A stretch of DNA of 21,992 nucleotides from a virus: positions 1 through 21,992 of IMG/VR virus record IMGVR_UViG_3300005529_000750; one strand, 5' to 3'. A program made the position numbers and the translations under genes. The notes under the pieces are model-generated. The model was not told the DNA's origin. It worked only from the letters and a program-made list of their open reading frames with translations, and did no database searches. Below, in pieces: positions 13,229 through 19,662 of the stretch (positions within the stretch are counted from its first letter, which is position 1; each line of letters starts with the position of its first letter).

Positions 13229-13660
13229 GCAACCTGAAAAAGTTGGGGCGGCCCAGTTAGTCGCTGGACCGCCCCGGAATGTCGTTTGCAGGAACGACAG
13301 AGCAATTGCCCAACCAATTTAGGGCAGTTCGGTTCCCGCAACAAGACGACATTTCACCGGGTCACGCCGTTGACAGCGCGTGGCGCGTCGGTGCCGGAGC
13401 AATCCGGACGGGGGCTTCCCGTATGGTGTCGTCAGCGACCCGACGCAGTGCGCACTGGTGAGGCCCGATCATAGCGCAACCCGAGTCCGAATAGGCGAAG
13501 CGGGGATCGGCAAGGGCTCGGAGACCCTTGTAAAGCAGTCGCCCCCACCGGCTCTCACCGAGTAGATGCCGGCGCACGCATTGGGCCTCGAAAGAGGCTC
13601 ACCGTGCAGGACCGCCCTTCGCGCCGTTCCGGCCGGAGGCTGGTCTTCCTGTGTCTTTTA
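13229..13660 (+). ncRNA. Candidate large structured noncoding RNA (about 430 nt)
   Basis: No convincing ORF on either strand, but a series of compatible stems. GGGGCGGCCCAG/CTGGACCGCCCC (13245-13256/13264-13275, one mismatch); TGTCGTT/AACGACA (13280-13286/13293-13299); TGCCC/GGGCA (13307-13311/13322-13326). GACGACA/TGTCGTC (13345-13351/13427-13433) encloses CACGC/GCGTG (13363-13367/13378-13382), CCGGA-GCAA-TCCGG (13394-13407) and ACGGG/CCCGT (13408-13412/13418-13422), i.e. a four-way junction. Then CCGATC/GATCGG (13465-13470/13505-13510), CAAGGG/CCCTTG (13511-13516/13525-13530), CCGGC/GCCGG (13548-13552/13568-13572) and GCACG/CGTGC (13574-13578/13603-13607) around GCCTC-GAAA-GAGGC (13585-13598). 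GNRA loops appear only when read on the plus strand. A terminator follows. I match no known RNA family; large phage RNAs such as GOLLD and ROOL are obvious comparisons. Confidence 0.6.
13629..13659 (+). terminator. Probable terminator of the structured RNA
   Basis: CCGGCC (13629-13634), loop GGA, GGCTGG (13638-13643; one G-U pair), then the pyrimidine-rich TCTTCCTGTGTCTTTT to 13659. The T-run is delayed, so efficiency is uncertain. Confidence 0.45.
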
Positions 13661-13768
13661 AAAAAGTCTATCCGTAACAATATCTTATCAGAGTCAGCTA
13701 AACGGAAAGATTCTCTCAAGCACTGGTGCTAGGAAAAATCGTCGCCGATTTGGAAAAAGGCTCGACCG

Positions 13769-13924
13769 ATGCGCTATCTCCCGCTTTGCCTGGCGACGTG
13801 GGCGACGCTGTTTCTGCTGGCGGGAACGCTGGCGTGGCTGATCGCGCATAACCCGCTGCTGGCTCTGCTGCTGGCGGTCGCCGTGGTCGTGGCGACGCTG
13901 GCGGCGGTGCTGCACCTCAGTTGA
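13769..13924 (+). CDS. Two-span membrane protein, 51 aa
   Basis: ATG at 13769 with AAAGG nine bases upstream; ends at TGA 13922-13924, six bases from the opposing gene's stop. MRYLPLCLATWATLFLLAGT starts helix 1 (~5-27), a short HNP turn follows, and helix 2 (~30-48) is LLALLLAVAVVVATLAAVL. No family recognised. AT-rich DNA at 13660-13768 is its upstream region and probably holds its promoter. Confidence 0.55.
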   Translation: MRYLPLCLATWATLFLLAGTLAWLIAHNPLLALLLAVAVVVATLAAVLHLS

Positions 13925-13930
13925 GGCGCA

Positions 13931-14545
13931 TCACGCCATCTTCCGCAGCCGCTCGGCCATCTGCTGCGGGGTCTCGCGCGTGGCGGGGACCGGCGGAGGA
14001 GTCAGCTTGAATTCCGCCAGCATGGCGCGGACTTTCTGGCGGTCCTCGTCGCTAATCTGGCGGGCGATTGGCGGCTTGTATTCGGCGATGCGCTTGGCCC
14101 GCCAGGCGGCGACCCTGATCTTGATCGCGATCGGCTCGGCCAGCTTGTAGAGCTGCGCCGGCTTGGGGAAATACTCACCTTCGCGGGCGTAAGCCTTGAC
14201 CGCCGCCTCTAGGGCGTCGAACGGCAGTTCGCCCAGCACGTCGATGTAGGTTTTCCAGAAGCTCGCCCACTGCTCCTCGTTGCGGTCCGCGAGCCCGTAG
14301 ACGCCCACCAGCGGCATGATCAGGATCGCCACGCCCTCAGCCCCGCACGGGCGCTGGCGGCGCTCCAGGGCGCTCCTGGCGGCGATGGCGTCGGCCCGCA
14401 TCACCGGGTCGCACGCCAGCTCGCGCACCACGTCGTCAGTCTTGCCGTCGCTGCTCAGCCGCGCGAACAAACCCTTGGAGCATTCGCCCCGTGCGCTCAT
14501 CGCGCCGCCGGGCGCCGGGATCAGGTCTAGCTTCTGGTTGGGCAT
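13931..14545 (-). CDS. Replication-associated protein, possible helicase loader, 204 aa
   Basis: Start MPNQKLDLIPAPGGAMSARG at 14545 follows GGAGGGG closely; ATGs at 14560 and 14500 are alternatives. The central part EEQWASFWKTYIDVLGELPF, DALEAAVKAYAREGEYFPKP and AQLYKLAEP resembles phage replication proteins that accompany a DnaT/O-like protein, where W...Y...L..LP...L..A......FP.P..L is a recurring pattern. The C-terminus is Lys/Pro-rich, ending in PQQMAERLRKMA. Its first ~37 codons overlap the end of the upstream replication gene in another frame, an unusually long overlap. Loader function is inferred; there is no Walker A motif. Confidence 0.6.
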   Translation of the reverse strand: MPNQKLDLIPAPGGAMSARGECSKGLFARLSSDGKTDDVVRELACDPVMRADAIAARSALERRQRPCGAEGVAILIMPLVGVYGLADRNEEQWASFWKTYIDVLGELPFDALEAAVKAYAREGEYFPKPAQLYKLAEPIAIKIRVAAWRAKRIAEYKPPIARQISDEDRQKVRAMLAEFKLTPPPVPATRETPQQMAERLRKMA

Positions 14546-14819
14546 AACCCCTCCGGACATGCTCGATATCGTCGGTCCAACGTTCCTGGTTCAACCAAGT
14601 TCCTGCATGAGGAACGAACCGAATATCGCCTGATTCGACCGCTGCGGCAAATAAGACAACCGCGTCACACAAGGTTTGCACCGGATCGCGGCCGCCGATC
14701 TTGTAGATCGCCTTGTCGAAAGCCTTGCGCGCTGCGCCTTTGCCCACCTTGCGCGGGTACAGAGCCCAGAAGGTCTCGAAATCCGCACGCGCCTCGTCGT
14801 CACCAAACAACGTGATCAT
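14436..14819 (-). CDS. Phage replication protein O/DnaT-like domain, 127 aa
   Basis: GGGGGG lies four bases before the ATG at 14819, fixing the start at MITLFGDDEARADFETFWAL. The signature YPRKVGKGAARKAFDKAIYK, then FVPHAGTWLNQERWTDD (~85-100) matches the conserved block F..FW..YPRK.GK..A..A ... FIP....WL...RW.D found at the C-terminus of phage replication initiators. Only that domain is present, so it probably works with the downstream protein. The C-terminal 40 residues are Arg-rich. Confidence 0.7.
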   Translation of the reverse strand: MITLFGDDEARADFETFWALYPRKVGKGAARKAFDKAIYKIGGRDPVQTLCDAVVLFAAAVESGDIRFVPHAGTWLNQERWTDDIEHVRRGYAQPEARPDPGARRRDERTGRMLQGFVRAAEQRRQD

Positions 14820-14839
14820 CGAACCCCCCAATGTTGCTG

Positions 14840-15136
14840 TCAGAGATCGTCCCAGTCGCGCATTCTCAGAAACCGCGTGAGCTGTCCGTTGAGCCTTTGA
14901 ATCACCTTGCTCAGGGTGGCGATGGTCTCCAGAAGCGCGATGCGCTCCGGGTCGTGGTCGGTGTCCACGAACACCACTTCGCGGGTGCCGATCCGCAAGC
15001 CGCAAGTGGTGCACCACCGCCGGCGCCGGATTCCGACCTGCTCAATCATCGCGCGGCTGTCGCGCACGATCATGAACCCATCGCATCCGGGCGCCGGACA
15101 ACGGAAACTGCGCCTGTCCCCTTCGTGCCTCGACAT
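14840..15136 (-). CDS. NrdR-like zinc-ribbon protein, 98 aa
   Basis: C13-C18 (CPAPGC) and C42-C45 (CTTC) with IRRRRWCTTCGLRIGTRE fit the N-terminal zinc ribbon of NrdR (DSR......RRRR.C..CG.R..T.E). The ATP-cone of real NrdR is missing; instead residues ~60-98 (ERIALLETIATLSKVIQRLN) form a helix. So it is probably a transcription factor or DNA-binding accessory using only the ribbon, possibly Ogr-like. It lies three bases from the CtrA-like gene stop. Confidence 0.65.
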   Translation of the reverse strand: MSRHEGDRRSFRCPAPGCDGFMIVRDSRAMIEQVGIRRRRWCTTCGLRIGTREVVFVDTDHDPERIALLETIATLSKVIQRLNGQLTRFLRMRDWDDL

Positions 15137-15139
15137 GGA

Positions 15140-15523
15140 TCAGGCCGCCTGCTTGGGCGCGGCGACGCCATCGCATAAGGCGATCCCCAGCGATGTCAGG
15201 CGGTAGCCGTGCCACCCGGCGGTCTCGATCACCGTCATGGGCGCGAACCGCTTGCGGATGCGATGGATGTAGACCTTGACGGTGTTCTCGTCGCGGTCGC
15301 GCGTGCGCCACCGAGGCAGGTTGTCGAGGATGAAGCCATCCTTGATGATCTTGCCGCGCGCCGCGTACAGGGTGGAAAGCACATAGGCTTCCTGCGGCGT
15401 GAGCTTGAACGCATGGCCAAGGCGGGCGATCTGGTCATCCCGCATCCCCAGCTCGCCCCGCAGATAGAGCACTTCGTCCTCAAGCTGCTGCCGGGTCATC
15501 TTGACTGGATCGACGCCGCACAT
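15140..15523 (-). CDS. CtrA/OmpR-like winged-helix regulator, second copy, 127 aa
   Basis: GGAGGGG precedes ATG 15523; a start at 15499 would create an ATGA overlap with rusA and is equally possible. Residues ~9-35 (MTRQQLEDEVLYLRGELGMR) form the coiled coil, and ~40-113 the winged helix: FKLTPQEAYVLSTLYAARGK, DENTVKVYIHRIRKRFAPM, IETAGWHGYRL. The last two motifs match the recognition helix and wing of CtrA-type domains (T.V..YI..LR.K ... I.T..G.GY.L) better than the paralogue at 12522. It has no receiver domain, so is not a phosphorelay output. Function inferred: controls replication-block or late genes. Confidence 0.75.
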   Translation of the reverse strand: MCGVDPVKMTRQQLEDEVLYLRGELGMRDDQIARLGHAFKLTPQEAYVLSTLYAARGKIIKDGFILDNLPRWRTRDRDENTVKVYIHRIRKRFAPMTVIETAGWHGYRLTSLGIALCDGVAAPKQAA

Positions 15524-15966
15524 ATCCCCTCCGATGGTTGTGGTTGAAGCGCCTCGATGCGGATGTCCACGCCGGGCTTTTCGCTGGCCACCTTGGTCGC
15601 GAACAGCCGCACCACCTGCTTGTCGTCATGGAAGCAAATGGCGTTGCAGGGGTCCAAGACAGCCTTGATCAAGTTGTCGAGATCATATGCGCCCATATAG
15701 GCCTCCTCGCCGGCCAGCACCGCGCGCCTGAGGCGCTGGGACATGCTCTTGGGCGTCGCCAGCCGAAAGCGCATGGACACGCTCAGTGGGCCTTCCAGGG
15801 GCTTCTGAGAGCCCATGGTGATCTTGGCGATCTTGGCCACGGCCAGCTCGTATTTCCGCGTCTTGCTGTCAGTGTAGACCCTGGCGTAGCCGCCGCGCAC
15901 CGTAGCGCGCGGGCGGCCCTTGCCGATGGGTGTTCCCGAAAACGAGAACAGGATCGGCTCGCTCAT
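15496..15966 (-). CDS. rusA: RusA-family Holliday junction resolvase
   Basis: 156 residues, start at 15966 overlapping the RMF-domain gene stop (ATGA). RusA cuts branched DNA made by recombination and replication so that it can be packaged. Motifs: GTPIGKGRPR (~11-20), YTDSKTRKYE (~31-40), then the catalytic block YDLDNLIKAVLDPCNAICFHDD (D95, D97, K101, D105, D114/D115) and KQVVRLFATK. All expected acidic residues are present. It fits the RecE/RecT genes on the other side of the divergent region. The C-terminal tail PQPSEGICAASIQSR is an extension. Confidence 0.9.
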   Translation of the reverse strand: MSEPILFSFSGTPIGKGRPRATVRGGYARVYTDSKTRKYELAVAKIAKITMGSQKPLEGPLSVSMRFRLATPKSMSQRLRRAVLAGEEAYMGAYDLDNLIKAVLDPCNAICFHDDKQVVRLFATKVASEKPGVDIRIEALQPQPSEGICAASIQSR

Positions 15967-16547
15967 TCGACCTCTGAGAACACGGCCTCGTCGGCGGTCG
16001 GCCCGCCCGGATCGGGCCCCGTGTCATCCTTGACGTAAGGGTTGTCCAGCGGCCCCATCTCGGCCTGGCGCTTGAGGAAGGCGGCGCGCACGATCTCCGA
16101 ACCCTGTTCGTGGCCCTTGCCGTATTCCTGGGCGCACTCCGGCGGGCAACCGTCCGGCGGCTCGTCCGGCCAGCCGATGCCGGCCAGACCGTTCTTATAG
16201 CCGGCGTTGAACCATTTCAGTTGGTCCCTGACCGGCTCGGGCGTGCTCTCGCCGCCGAACATTTCCAGTTGACTGCCCACCGGCAACCGCATGGCCTCGG
16301 CGTACCACTGACGTTCGGAGAAATCCGCCTTCACCTCTTCCGGTGTCCATTCCAGCATCCGCACCAGCGAATCCAGCGTGCCCAGGCTGATGCCCTGCGC
16401 CTTCAAGCCCTTGCGGAATTTGCCGATGGCGCCGTTCAGCTCGGCGCGCTTCTGGTTCCATTCCAACTGGGCGTGAACCGCCATCTGGATGTCTTCGTGC
16501 GAGGGACCGTTGCGCCCCTCCGTTTCGTCAGTTTTGGTCTTCGCCAT
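15963..16547 (-). CDS. RMF-domain phage protein, 194 aa
   Basis: Residues ~20-85 are helical and charged (MAVHAQLEWNQKRAELNGAI, GKFRKGLKAQG), a section typical of alphaproteobacterial phage proteins, followed by GSQLEMF. Residues ~112-149 (WFNAGYKNGLAGIGW, CPPECAQEYGKGHEQG) match ribosome modulation factor (G...GL.G......CP......W..G...G). RMF promotes ribosome dimerisation; whether the phage version acts on ribosomes is unknown. It overlaps the HTH gene by 20 bases. Confidence 0.65.
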   Translation of the reverse strand: MAKTKTDETEGRNGPSHEDIQMAVHAQLEWNQKRAELNGAIGKFRKGLKAQGISLGTLDSLVRMLEWTPEEVKADFSERQWYAEAMRLPVGSQLEMFGGESTPEPVRDQLKWFNAGYKNGLAGIGWPDEPPDGCPPECAQEYGKGHEQGSEIVRAAFLKRQAEMGPLDNPYVKDDTGPDPGGPTADEAVFSEVE

Positions 16548-16755
16548 TGATTCGGTCTTTCTGAGTGAGTTGGACGATCGCCGCTTCGATTTTGCGCAGG
16601 TTCGAGACGTAAAAATTGTCGCCGTTGCGCATCCGCGACCAAGTGCTTCTCGACACGCCCGCCTCGGTCAGCACGTCGATCATTTTCAATCTGTGTTGGA
16701 AAACAAGGCTTTGCAGGCGAACGACCTCAGGGTCCAAGGCGGGCGTGTCAATCAT
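16528..16755 (-). CDS. Small HTH protein, Cro/repressor-like, 75 aa
   Basis: Start MIDTPALDPEVVRLQSLVFQ at 16755 was preferred over 16794, which runs through the control region. Residues ~22-55 (HRLKMIDVLTEAGVSRSTWS, RMRNGDNFYVSNLRKIEAA) form an XRE-like helix-turn-helix with GVSRSTWSRMRNG as the recognition turn. It heads the replication operon and lies opposite the recombination operon, so it is a good candidate to bind the inverted repeat at 16788-16814. No clear ribosome site is visible. Confidence 0.6.
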   Translation of the reverse strand: MIDTPALDPEVVRLQSLVFQHRLKMIDVLTEAGVSRSTWSRMRNGDNFYVSNLRKIEAAIVQLTQKDRINGEDQN

Positions 16756-16787
16756 GGAACATTTTTCACCGTTAGTGCGACAAAACA

Positions 16788-16814
16788 CTTGCATATAAGA
16801 CAGGCCAGTGCAAG
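16788..16814. promoter_or_regulatory. Operator-like inverted repeat in the divergent control region
   Basis: CTTGCA (16788-16793) and TGCAAG (16809-16814) with a 15-base spacer. A TATAAG -10-like hexamer for the plus strand lies at 16794-16799; its -35 is poor. Likely bound by the neighbouring HTH protein. Confidence 0.45.
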
Positions 16815-16862
16815 CATAGCCATTGCTGAAACCCCGAACACGGACAACACAGGAGACACCCC

Positions 16863-16880
16863 ATGAGGTTCGGCGGCTAA
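16863..16880 (+). CDS. Five-residue mini-ORF (MRFGG) in the leader
   Basis: ATG AGG TTC GGC GGC TAA with AGGAG seven bases upstream, at the very start of the folded leader. The first hairpin covers codons 3-5. The strong ribosome site with so short an ORF suggests a regulatory leader peptide. Could be chance. Confidence 0.35.
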   Translation: MRFGG

Positions 16881-16949
16881 CCCCGCCGAAGCGCGCCAGA
16901 GCGAGCCAGCGCCCCCGCTGGTCGCCCTCCCAAGATCGCTCTGGCGCGT
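16863..16949 (+). promoter_or_regulatory. Folded leader RNA upstream of the recombination operon
   Basis: Two hairpins. Hairpin A: TTCGGCGG (16869-16876), six-base loop, CCGCCGAA (16883-16890), perfect 8 bp and overlapping the mini-ORF. Hairpin B: CGCGCCAGAGCGA (16892-16904) with TCGCTCTGGCGCG (16936-16948), perfect 13 bp, containing an inner CCAGCG/CGCTGG stem (16906-16911/16916-16921). No T-run follows, so it looks like a cis-acting leader or processing element rather than a terminator. The next gene's AAGGA site is at 16967-16971. Confidence 0.6.
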
Positions 16950-16978
16950 CCCCATGGGCTCACACGAAGGACATTGGA

Positions 16979-17185
16979 ATGACCGACAAACCGAAGGCCC
17001 GACGCGGATTCGCGGCCATGACACCGGAGAAGCGCCGCGAGATCGCCGCCATGGGCGGTCGTTCGCTCAAGCCGGAGGTGCGCTCGTTCGCGGCCGATCG
17101 CGAGCTGGCGGCCAGGGCCGGCGCGCTTGGCGGTCAGGCGTCGCACGGCGGCGGCCGACCCAAGAAGGCTGAGGCTGCGGAATGA
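16979..17185 (+). CDS. KGG-type stress-protein-like, 68 aa
   Basis: Start at 16979 after AAGGA with a seven-base gap. MTDKPKARRGFAAMTPEKRR then EIAAMGGRSLKP and AARAGALGGQASHGGGRPKK: repeated GG and [KR]RGFA.M.PE..REIA..GG match the KGG/GsiB-like motif common in phages and in stress proteins. It is small, basic and Gly-rich, likely disordered. It overlaps the next gene by ATGA. Confidence 0.65.
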   Translation: MTDKPKARRGFAAMTPEKRREIAAMGGRSLKPEVRSFAADRELAARAGALGGQASHGGGRPKKAEAAE

Positions 17186-17487
17186 GCCGGTCCCGTCCCG
17201 TCACCGCCAAGGTCTACATCGAGATCGAGATCGAAGTCGCCGGGCTCTATCTGCCGGGGACGCCGCCTCAGCCTCCCGCATACGCGCACGGCGGCTTGCC
17301 CGGCGACCCGGACGAACTCGCCGACCTGATGATCACCGGGATTCACGCCGACCGCCGAGGCGAGCGAATTGATCTGGTGGGTAACGCCTATAGCCAGCCG
17401 CACCCGTTCGCCGCCTTCAGGGACCACTTGTTGGAATTCGTCAAAGACCAAGCCATCGAGGCGCTTTTCGAGGCGGCTGAGAAATGA
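17182..17487 (+). CDS. Hypothetical protein, 101 aa
   Basis: Begins MSRSRPVTAKVYIEIEIEVA and includes strand-like KVYIEIEIEVAGLYLPG, then a Pro/Gly-rich turn and helix AAFRDHLLEFVKDQAIEALF near the C-terminus. No domain recognised. ATGA overlaps at both ends place it in the recombination operon. Confidence 0.6.
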   Translation: MSRSRPVTAKVYIEIEIEVAGLYLPGTPPQPPAYAHGGLPGDPDELADLMITGIHADRRGERIDLVGNAYSQPHPFAAFRDHLLEFVKDQAIEALFEAAEK

Positions 17488-17666
17488 CCCTGCTCCAGCC
17501 CTGGCCGGTGTTCGGCGGCTTCCGCATCGCCCGCGTGGGCATGTGGACGCTGGCCGGGCGCGACGCCGATCAGGGCTGGGATCAGGACTATGAATTCGTC
17601 GGCAAGCGCGTGTGGCCCACCGAGGCCGAATGCCAAGCCGCGATTGAGCGAAGGGATTTCCAGTGA
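17484..17666 (+). CDS. Hypothetical Trp-rich protein, 60 aa
   Basis: MTLLQPWPVFGGFRIARVGM, then WTLAGRDADQGWDQDYEFVG and KRVWPTEAECQAAIERRDF. The short strand-helix layout with FVGKRVWPTEAECQAAI resembles small phage accessory domains, but I cannot name it. It overlaps the RecE-like gene start. Confidence 0.55.
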   Translation: MTLLQPWPVFGGFRIARVGMWTLAGRDADQGWDQDYEFVGKRVWPTEAECQAAIERRDFQ

Positions 17667-18634
17667 CCGTCGAGATCACCCAGGACGACTTCAGGGCCGC
17701 CAACACCCAGCGGCCGAAGGACCGGCTCAGTTTCGTCAAGTGGGACGGAAAGCCGATCTGCGCGGCGGGCGCCTATGAGGACGTGCCGATGGACGCCTAC
17801 CACGGCCAACTGACGGTCGCGCCGTCGATCAGCTCCAGCGGCCTGCGCACGATCTGGAACCAGTCGCCCGCGCATTATTTCCTGGAGTCCTATCTCAACG
17901 AGGCGCGCGAGCCGCCGCCTGAACGCCCGCACTTCAGCCTGGGCCGCGCCGCGCATCATCTGCTGTTTCTGGGCCGCAAGGGCTTTGACGCCGAATTCGT
18001 GGTGCGCCCAGAGAAATGGTCGGACTGGCGCACCAAGGAGGCCAAGGAGTGGCGGGCCGACCAGATCGAGGCCGGGATGACCATCATCACCGACGCCGAG
18101 CTTGGCCACATCACCGGCATGGCCCGAAGCCTCGCCAAGCACCCGCTGGTGAAGGCGGGCATCCTCGACGGCGCGGTGGAGCGCTCGATGGTGTTCCAGC
18201 ACCACACCGGCGTGTGGCTCAAGAGCCGGCCCGACTGCATCCCGAACGATTCCGGTGATACCGCTGATTTGAAGACCGTGACCAGCGTGTCCGCCGACTC
18301 TCTGCGCCGGTCACTCCGAGATTATGGCTATCACGTACAAGCCGCCTTGGCCGGCATGGCCATGAAGGCGACGCTGGATATCGAGATGACCAGCTTCTCG
18401 CTGGTTTGGGTCGAAAAGACCCCGCCCTACTGCTGCCGGGTGACCGCCTTCACGCCGGAAGACCTGCTGCGCGGACAGATGCAGGTGGATGTCGCCGCGC
18501 GCATCTTCGGCGAGTGCCTGACCAGCGGCGACTGGCCCGGGCCTGGGGGCAATCAGCAAGACGCAGAATATCTCTCGCTCCCGTCCTACGCGGCGTCCGA
18601 CATCGACGCGCGCCTTGAACTGTTGAAGGAATGA
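17663..18634 (+). CDS. RecE-like PD-(D/E)XK exonuclease (DUF3799 type)
   Basis: 323 residues, start at 17663 overlapping the previous stop. The family degrades one strand at double-strand ends to give the 3' overhang on which RecT anneals. Motifs: GRAAHHLLFLG (~94-104), Glu173 (DGAVERSM), SRPD (~188-191), DLKTV (D202, K204) and the YGYHVQAALAG helix (Gln226), the usual order H-E-D-DxK-Q of this superfamily. Length and order are intact. It is followed directly by recT (ATGA), forming a phage recombination pair. YqaJ-type nuclease is a near alternative. Confidence 0.85.
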   Translation: MTVEITQDDFRAANTQRPKDRLSFVKWDGKPICAAGAYEDVPMDAYHGQLTVAPSISSSGLRTIWNQSPAHYFLESYLNEAREPPPERPHFSLGRAAHHLLFLGRKGFDAEFVVRPEKWSDWRTKEAKEWRADQIEAGMTIITDAELGHITGMARSLAKHPLVKAGILDGAVERSMVFQHHTGVWLKSRPDCIPNDSGDTADLKTVTSVSADSLRRSLRDYGYHVQAALAGMAMKATLDIEMTSFSLVWVEKTPPYCCRVTAFTPEDLLRGQMQVDVAARIFGECLTSGDWPGPGGNQQDAEYLSLPSYAASDIDARLELLKE

Positions 18635-19662
18635 CCGTGGCCGACTCAACGCAGATCGCCGTTCGCGAACCCGCTCAACTGGTGGCGGGGGGTGAAGTCG
18701 CCGGCCTCGTGCCGCAGACCATGGAGGAGGCTTATCGGCTCGCCAAAGCCATGCACGCCTCCGGCATGGTTCCGTCTTCGCTGAACAGCACCGAGAAGGT
18801 GTTGGTGGCGATCATGGCTGGCGCCGAGATCGGCCTCGCGCCGTTCCAGGCGAGCCAAGCCTTCGCCATCATCAACGGCAGGCCCGTGCTGTGGGGCGAT
18901 TCCATGCTGGCGGTGGTGCTGCGCAACGGCTTCAAGGTCGAGGAGTGGTTCGACAACGACGACGCCCCGACCAAGGCGTTTTGCCGTGTCACCCGCCCGG
19001 ACAATGGCCAGATCATCGAGCGGTCCTACAGCGTAGATGACGCCAAGAAGGCCAACCTGCTCAACAAGACCGGGCCGTGGTCCACCAATCAGAAGCGGAT
19101 GCTCCAGATGCGGGCGCGCGCCTTTGCGTGCCGCGACGGGGCCTCGGACGCGCTCAAGGGGTTCCAGATGCGCGAGGAAGTGGAGGATTACCCGAAGGAC
19201 CCGCCCGCCACCACCGGCGTGCTCGCCCGCCTACAGCAGAACGAAGACGAGCGCCCGGAAGGCTTCTCCGCTCAGCGCGCCATCGAGGACGCCGCCGAAA
19301 TCGAGCCCGCCGAAGTGCTGGACGCGATCCTTGAGGGCGACGACATCCCGTCGTTCGATCCCGAAACCGGGGAAGTGCGCGAGGAGACCCCCACAGAGCC
19401 GCAAGGAGACCCCGTGGCGGCCGAACCGGCGCGCGAGGCTCCAGACCTGCCGGCGGGCTTCGACGCCCCCTCATGGGCCGCTGGGGCGCACAGACACGCG
19501 CTCGACATGACGGACGCCGAGGCGGTGAGCGCATGGTGGAAGCACCCGGACACCGAAGCCAAATTCAGGGCGCTCGACGCCTATTCGCAGGGACTCGCCG
19601 CTCAACTGCGCGCGGCGGTCTCCAAACACAGAAACGAGCTGAAAAAGGGGAAATCACAATGA
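18631..19662 (+). CDS. recT: RecT-family single-strand annealing protein
   Basis: 343 residues, ATG at 18631 overlapping the nuclease stop. Core ~30-195: YRLAKAMHASGMVP, VLVAIMAGAEIGLAPFQASQ, FAIINGRPVLWGDSMLAVVL, RRMLQMRARAFACRDG-like helix, consistent with RecT-type annealases. Residues ~205-285 are an acidic, Pro-rich linker (EDAAEIEPAEVLDAILEGDD), and ~285-343 form a small C-terminal helical domain ending in a basic tail. It binds single-stranded DNA and pairs complementary strands made by the partner nuclease. It could instead be classed as another SSAP, but RecT is the best fit. Confidence 0.8.
   Translation: MTVADSTQIAVREPAQLVAGGEVAGLVPQTMEEAYRLAKAMHASGMVPSSLNSTEKVLVAIMAGAEIGLAPFQASQAFAIINGRPVLWGDSMLAVVLRNGFKVEEWFDNDDAPTKAFCRVTRPDNGQIIERSYSVDDAKKANLLNKTGPWSTNQKRMLQMRARAFACRDGASDALKGFQMREEVEDYPKDPPATTGVLARLQQNEDERPEGFSAQRAIEDAAEIEPAEVLDAILEGDDIPSFDPETGEVREETPTEPQGDPVAAEPAREAPDLPAGFDAPSWAAGAHRHALDMTDAEAVSAWWKHPDTEAKFRALDAYSQGLAAQLRAAVSKHRNELKKGKSQ

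Larger units (their letters stand above)
12931..13237 (+). repeat. Three dispersed GCAACCTG repeats
   Basis: GCAACCTGGA at 12931-12940 and 12974-12983, and GCAACCTGA at 13229-13237. The first two sit 11 bases after TTGACC and TTGGAC. Copies 1 and 3 can pair with a following GGTTG or GTTG (12955-12959; 13242-13245), making small hairpins. They may be regulator sites or RNA elements shared by the membrane gene leader and the structured RNA. Confidence 0.4.

Noticed and set aside
13279-13474. Two plus-strand ORFs of about 60 aa in the structured region
   Set aside because: Overlapping frames with low-information sequence and stems running through them.
13362-13577. 71-aa minus-strand ORF inside the structured region
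   Set aside because: No ribosome site or motif; the hairpins there explain the sequence better.
13199-13768. tRNA, tmRNA, RNase P or SRP RNA in the gene-free region
   Set aside because: No T-loop GGTTCGAATCC-like sequence, no CCA end, and none of the conserved cores of those RNAs was found by eye.
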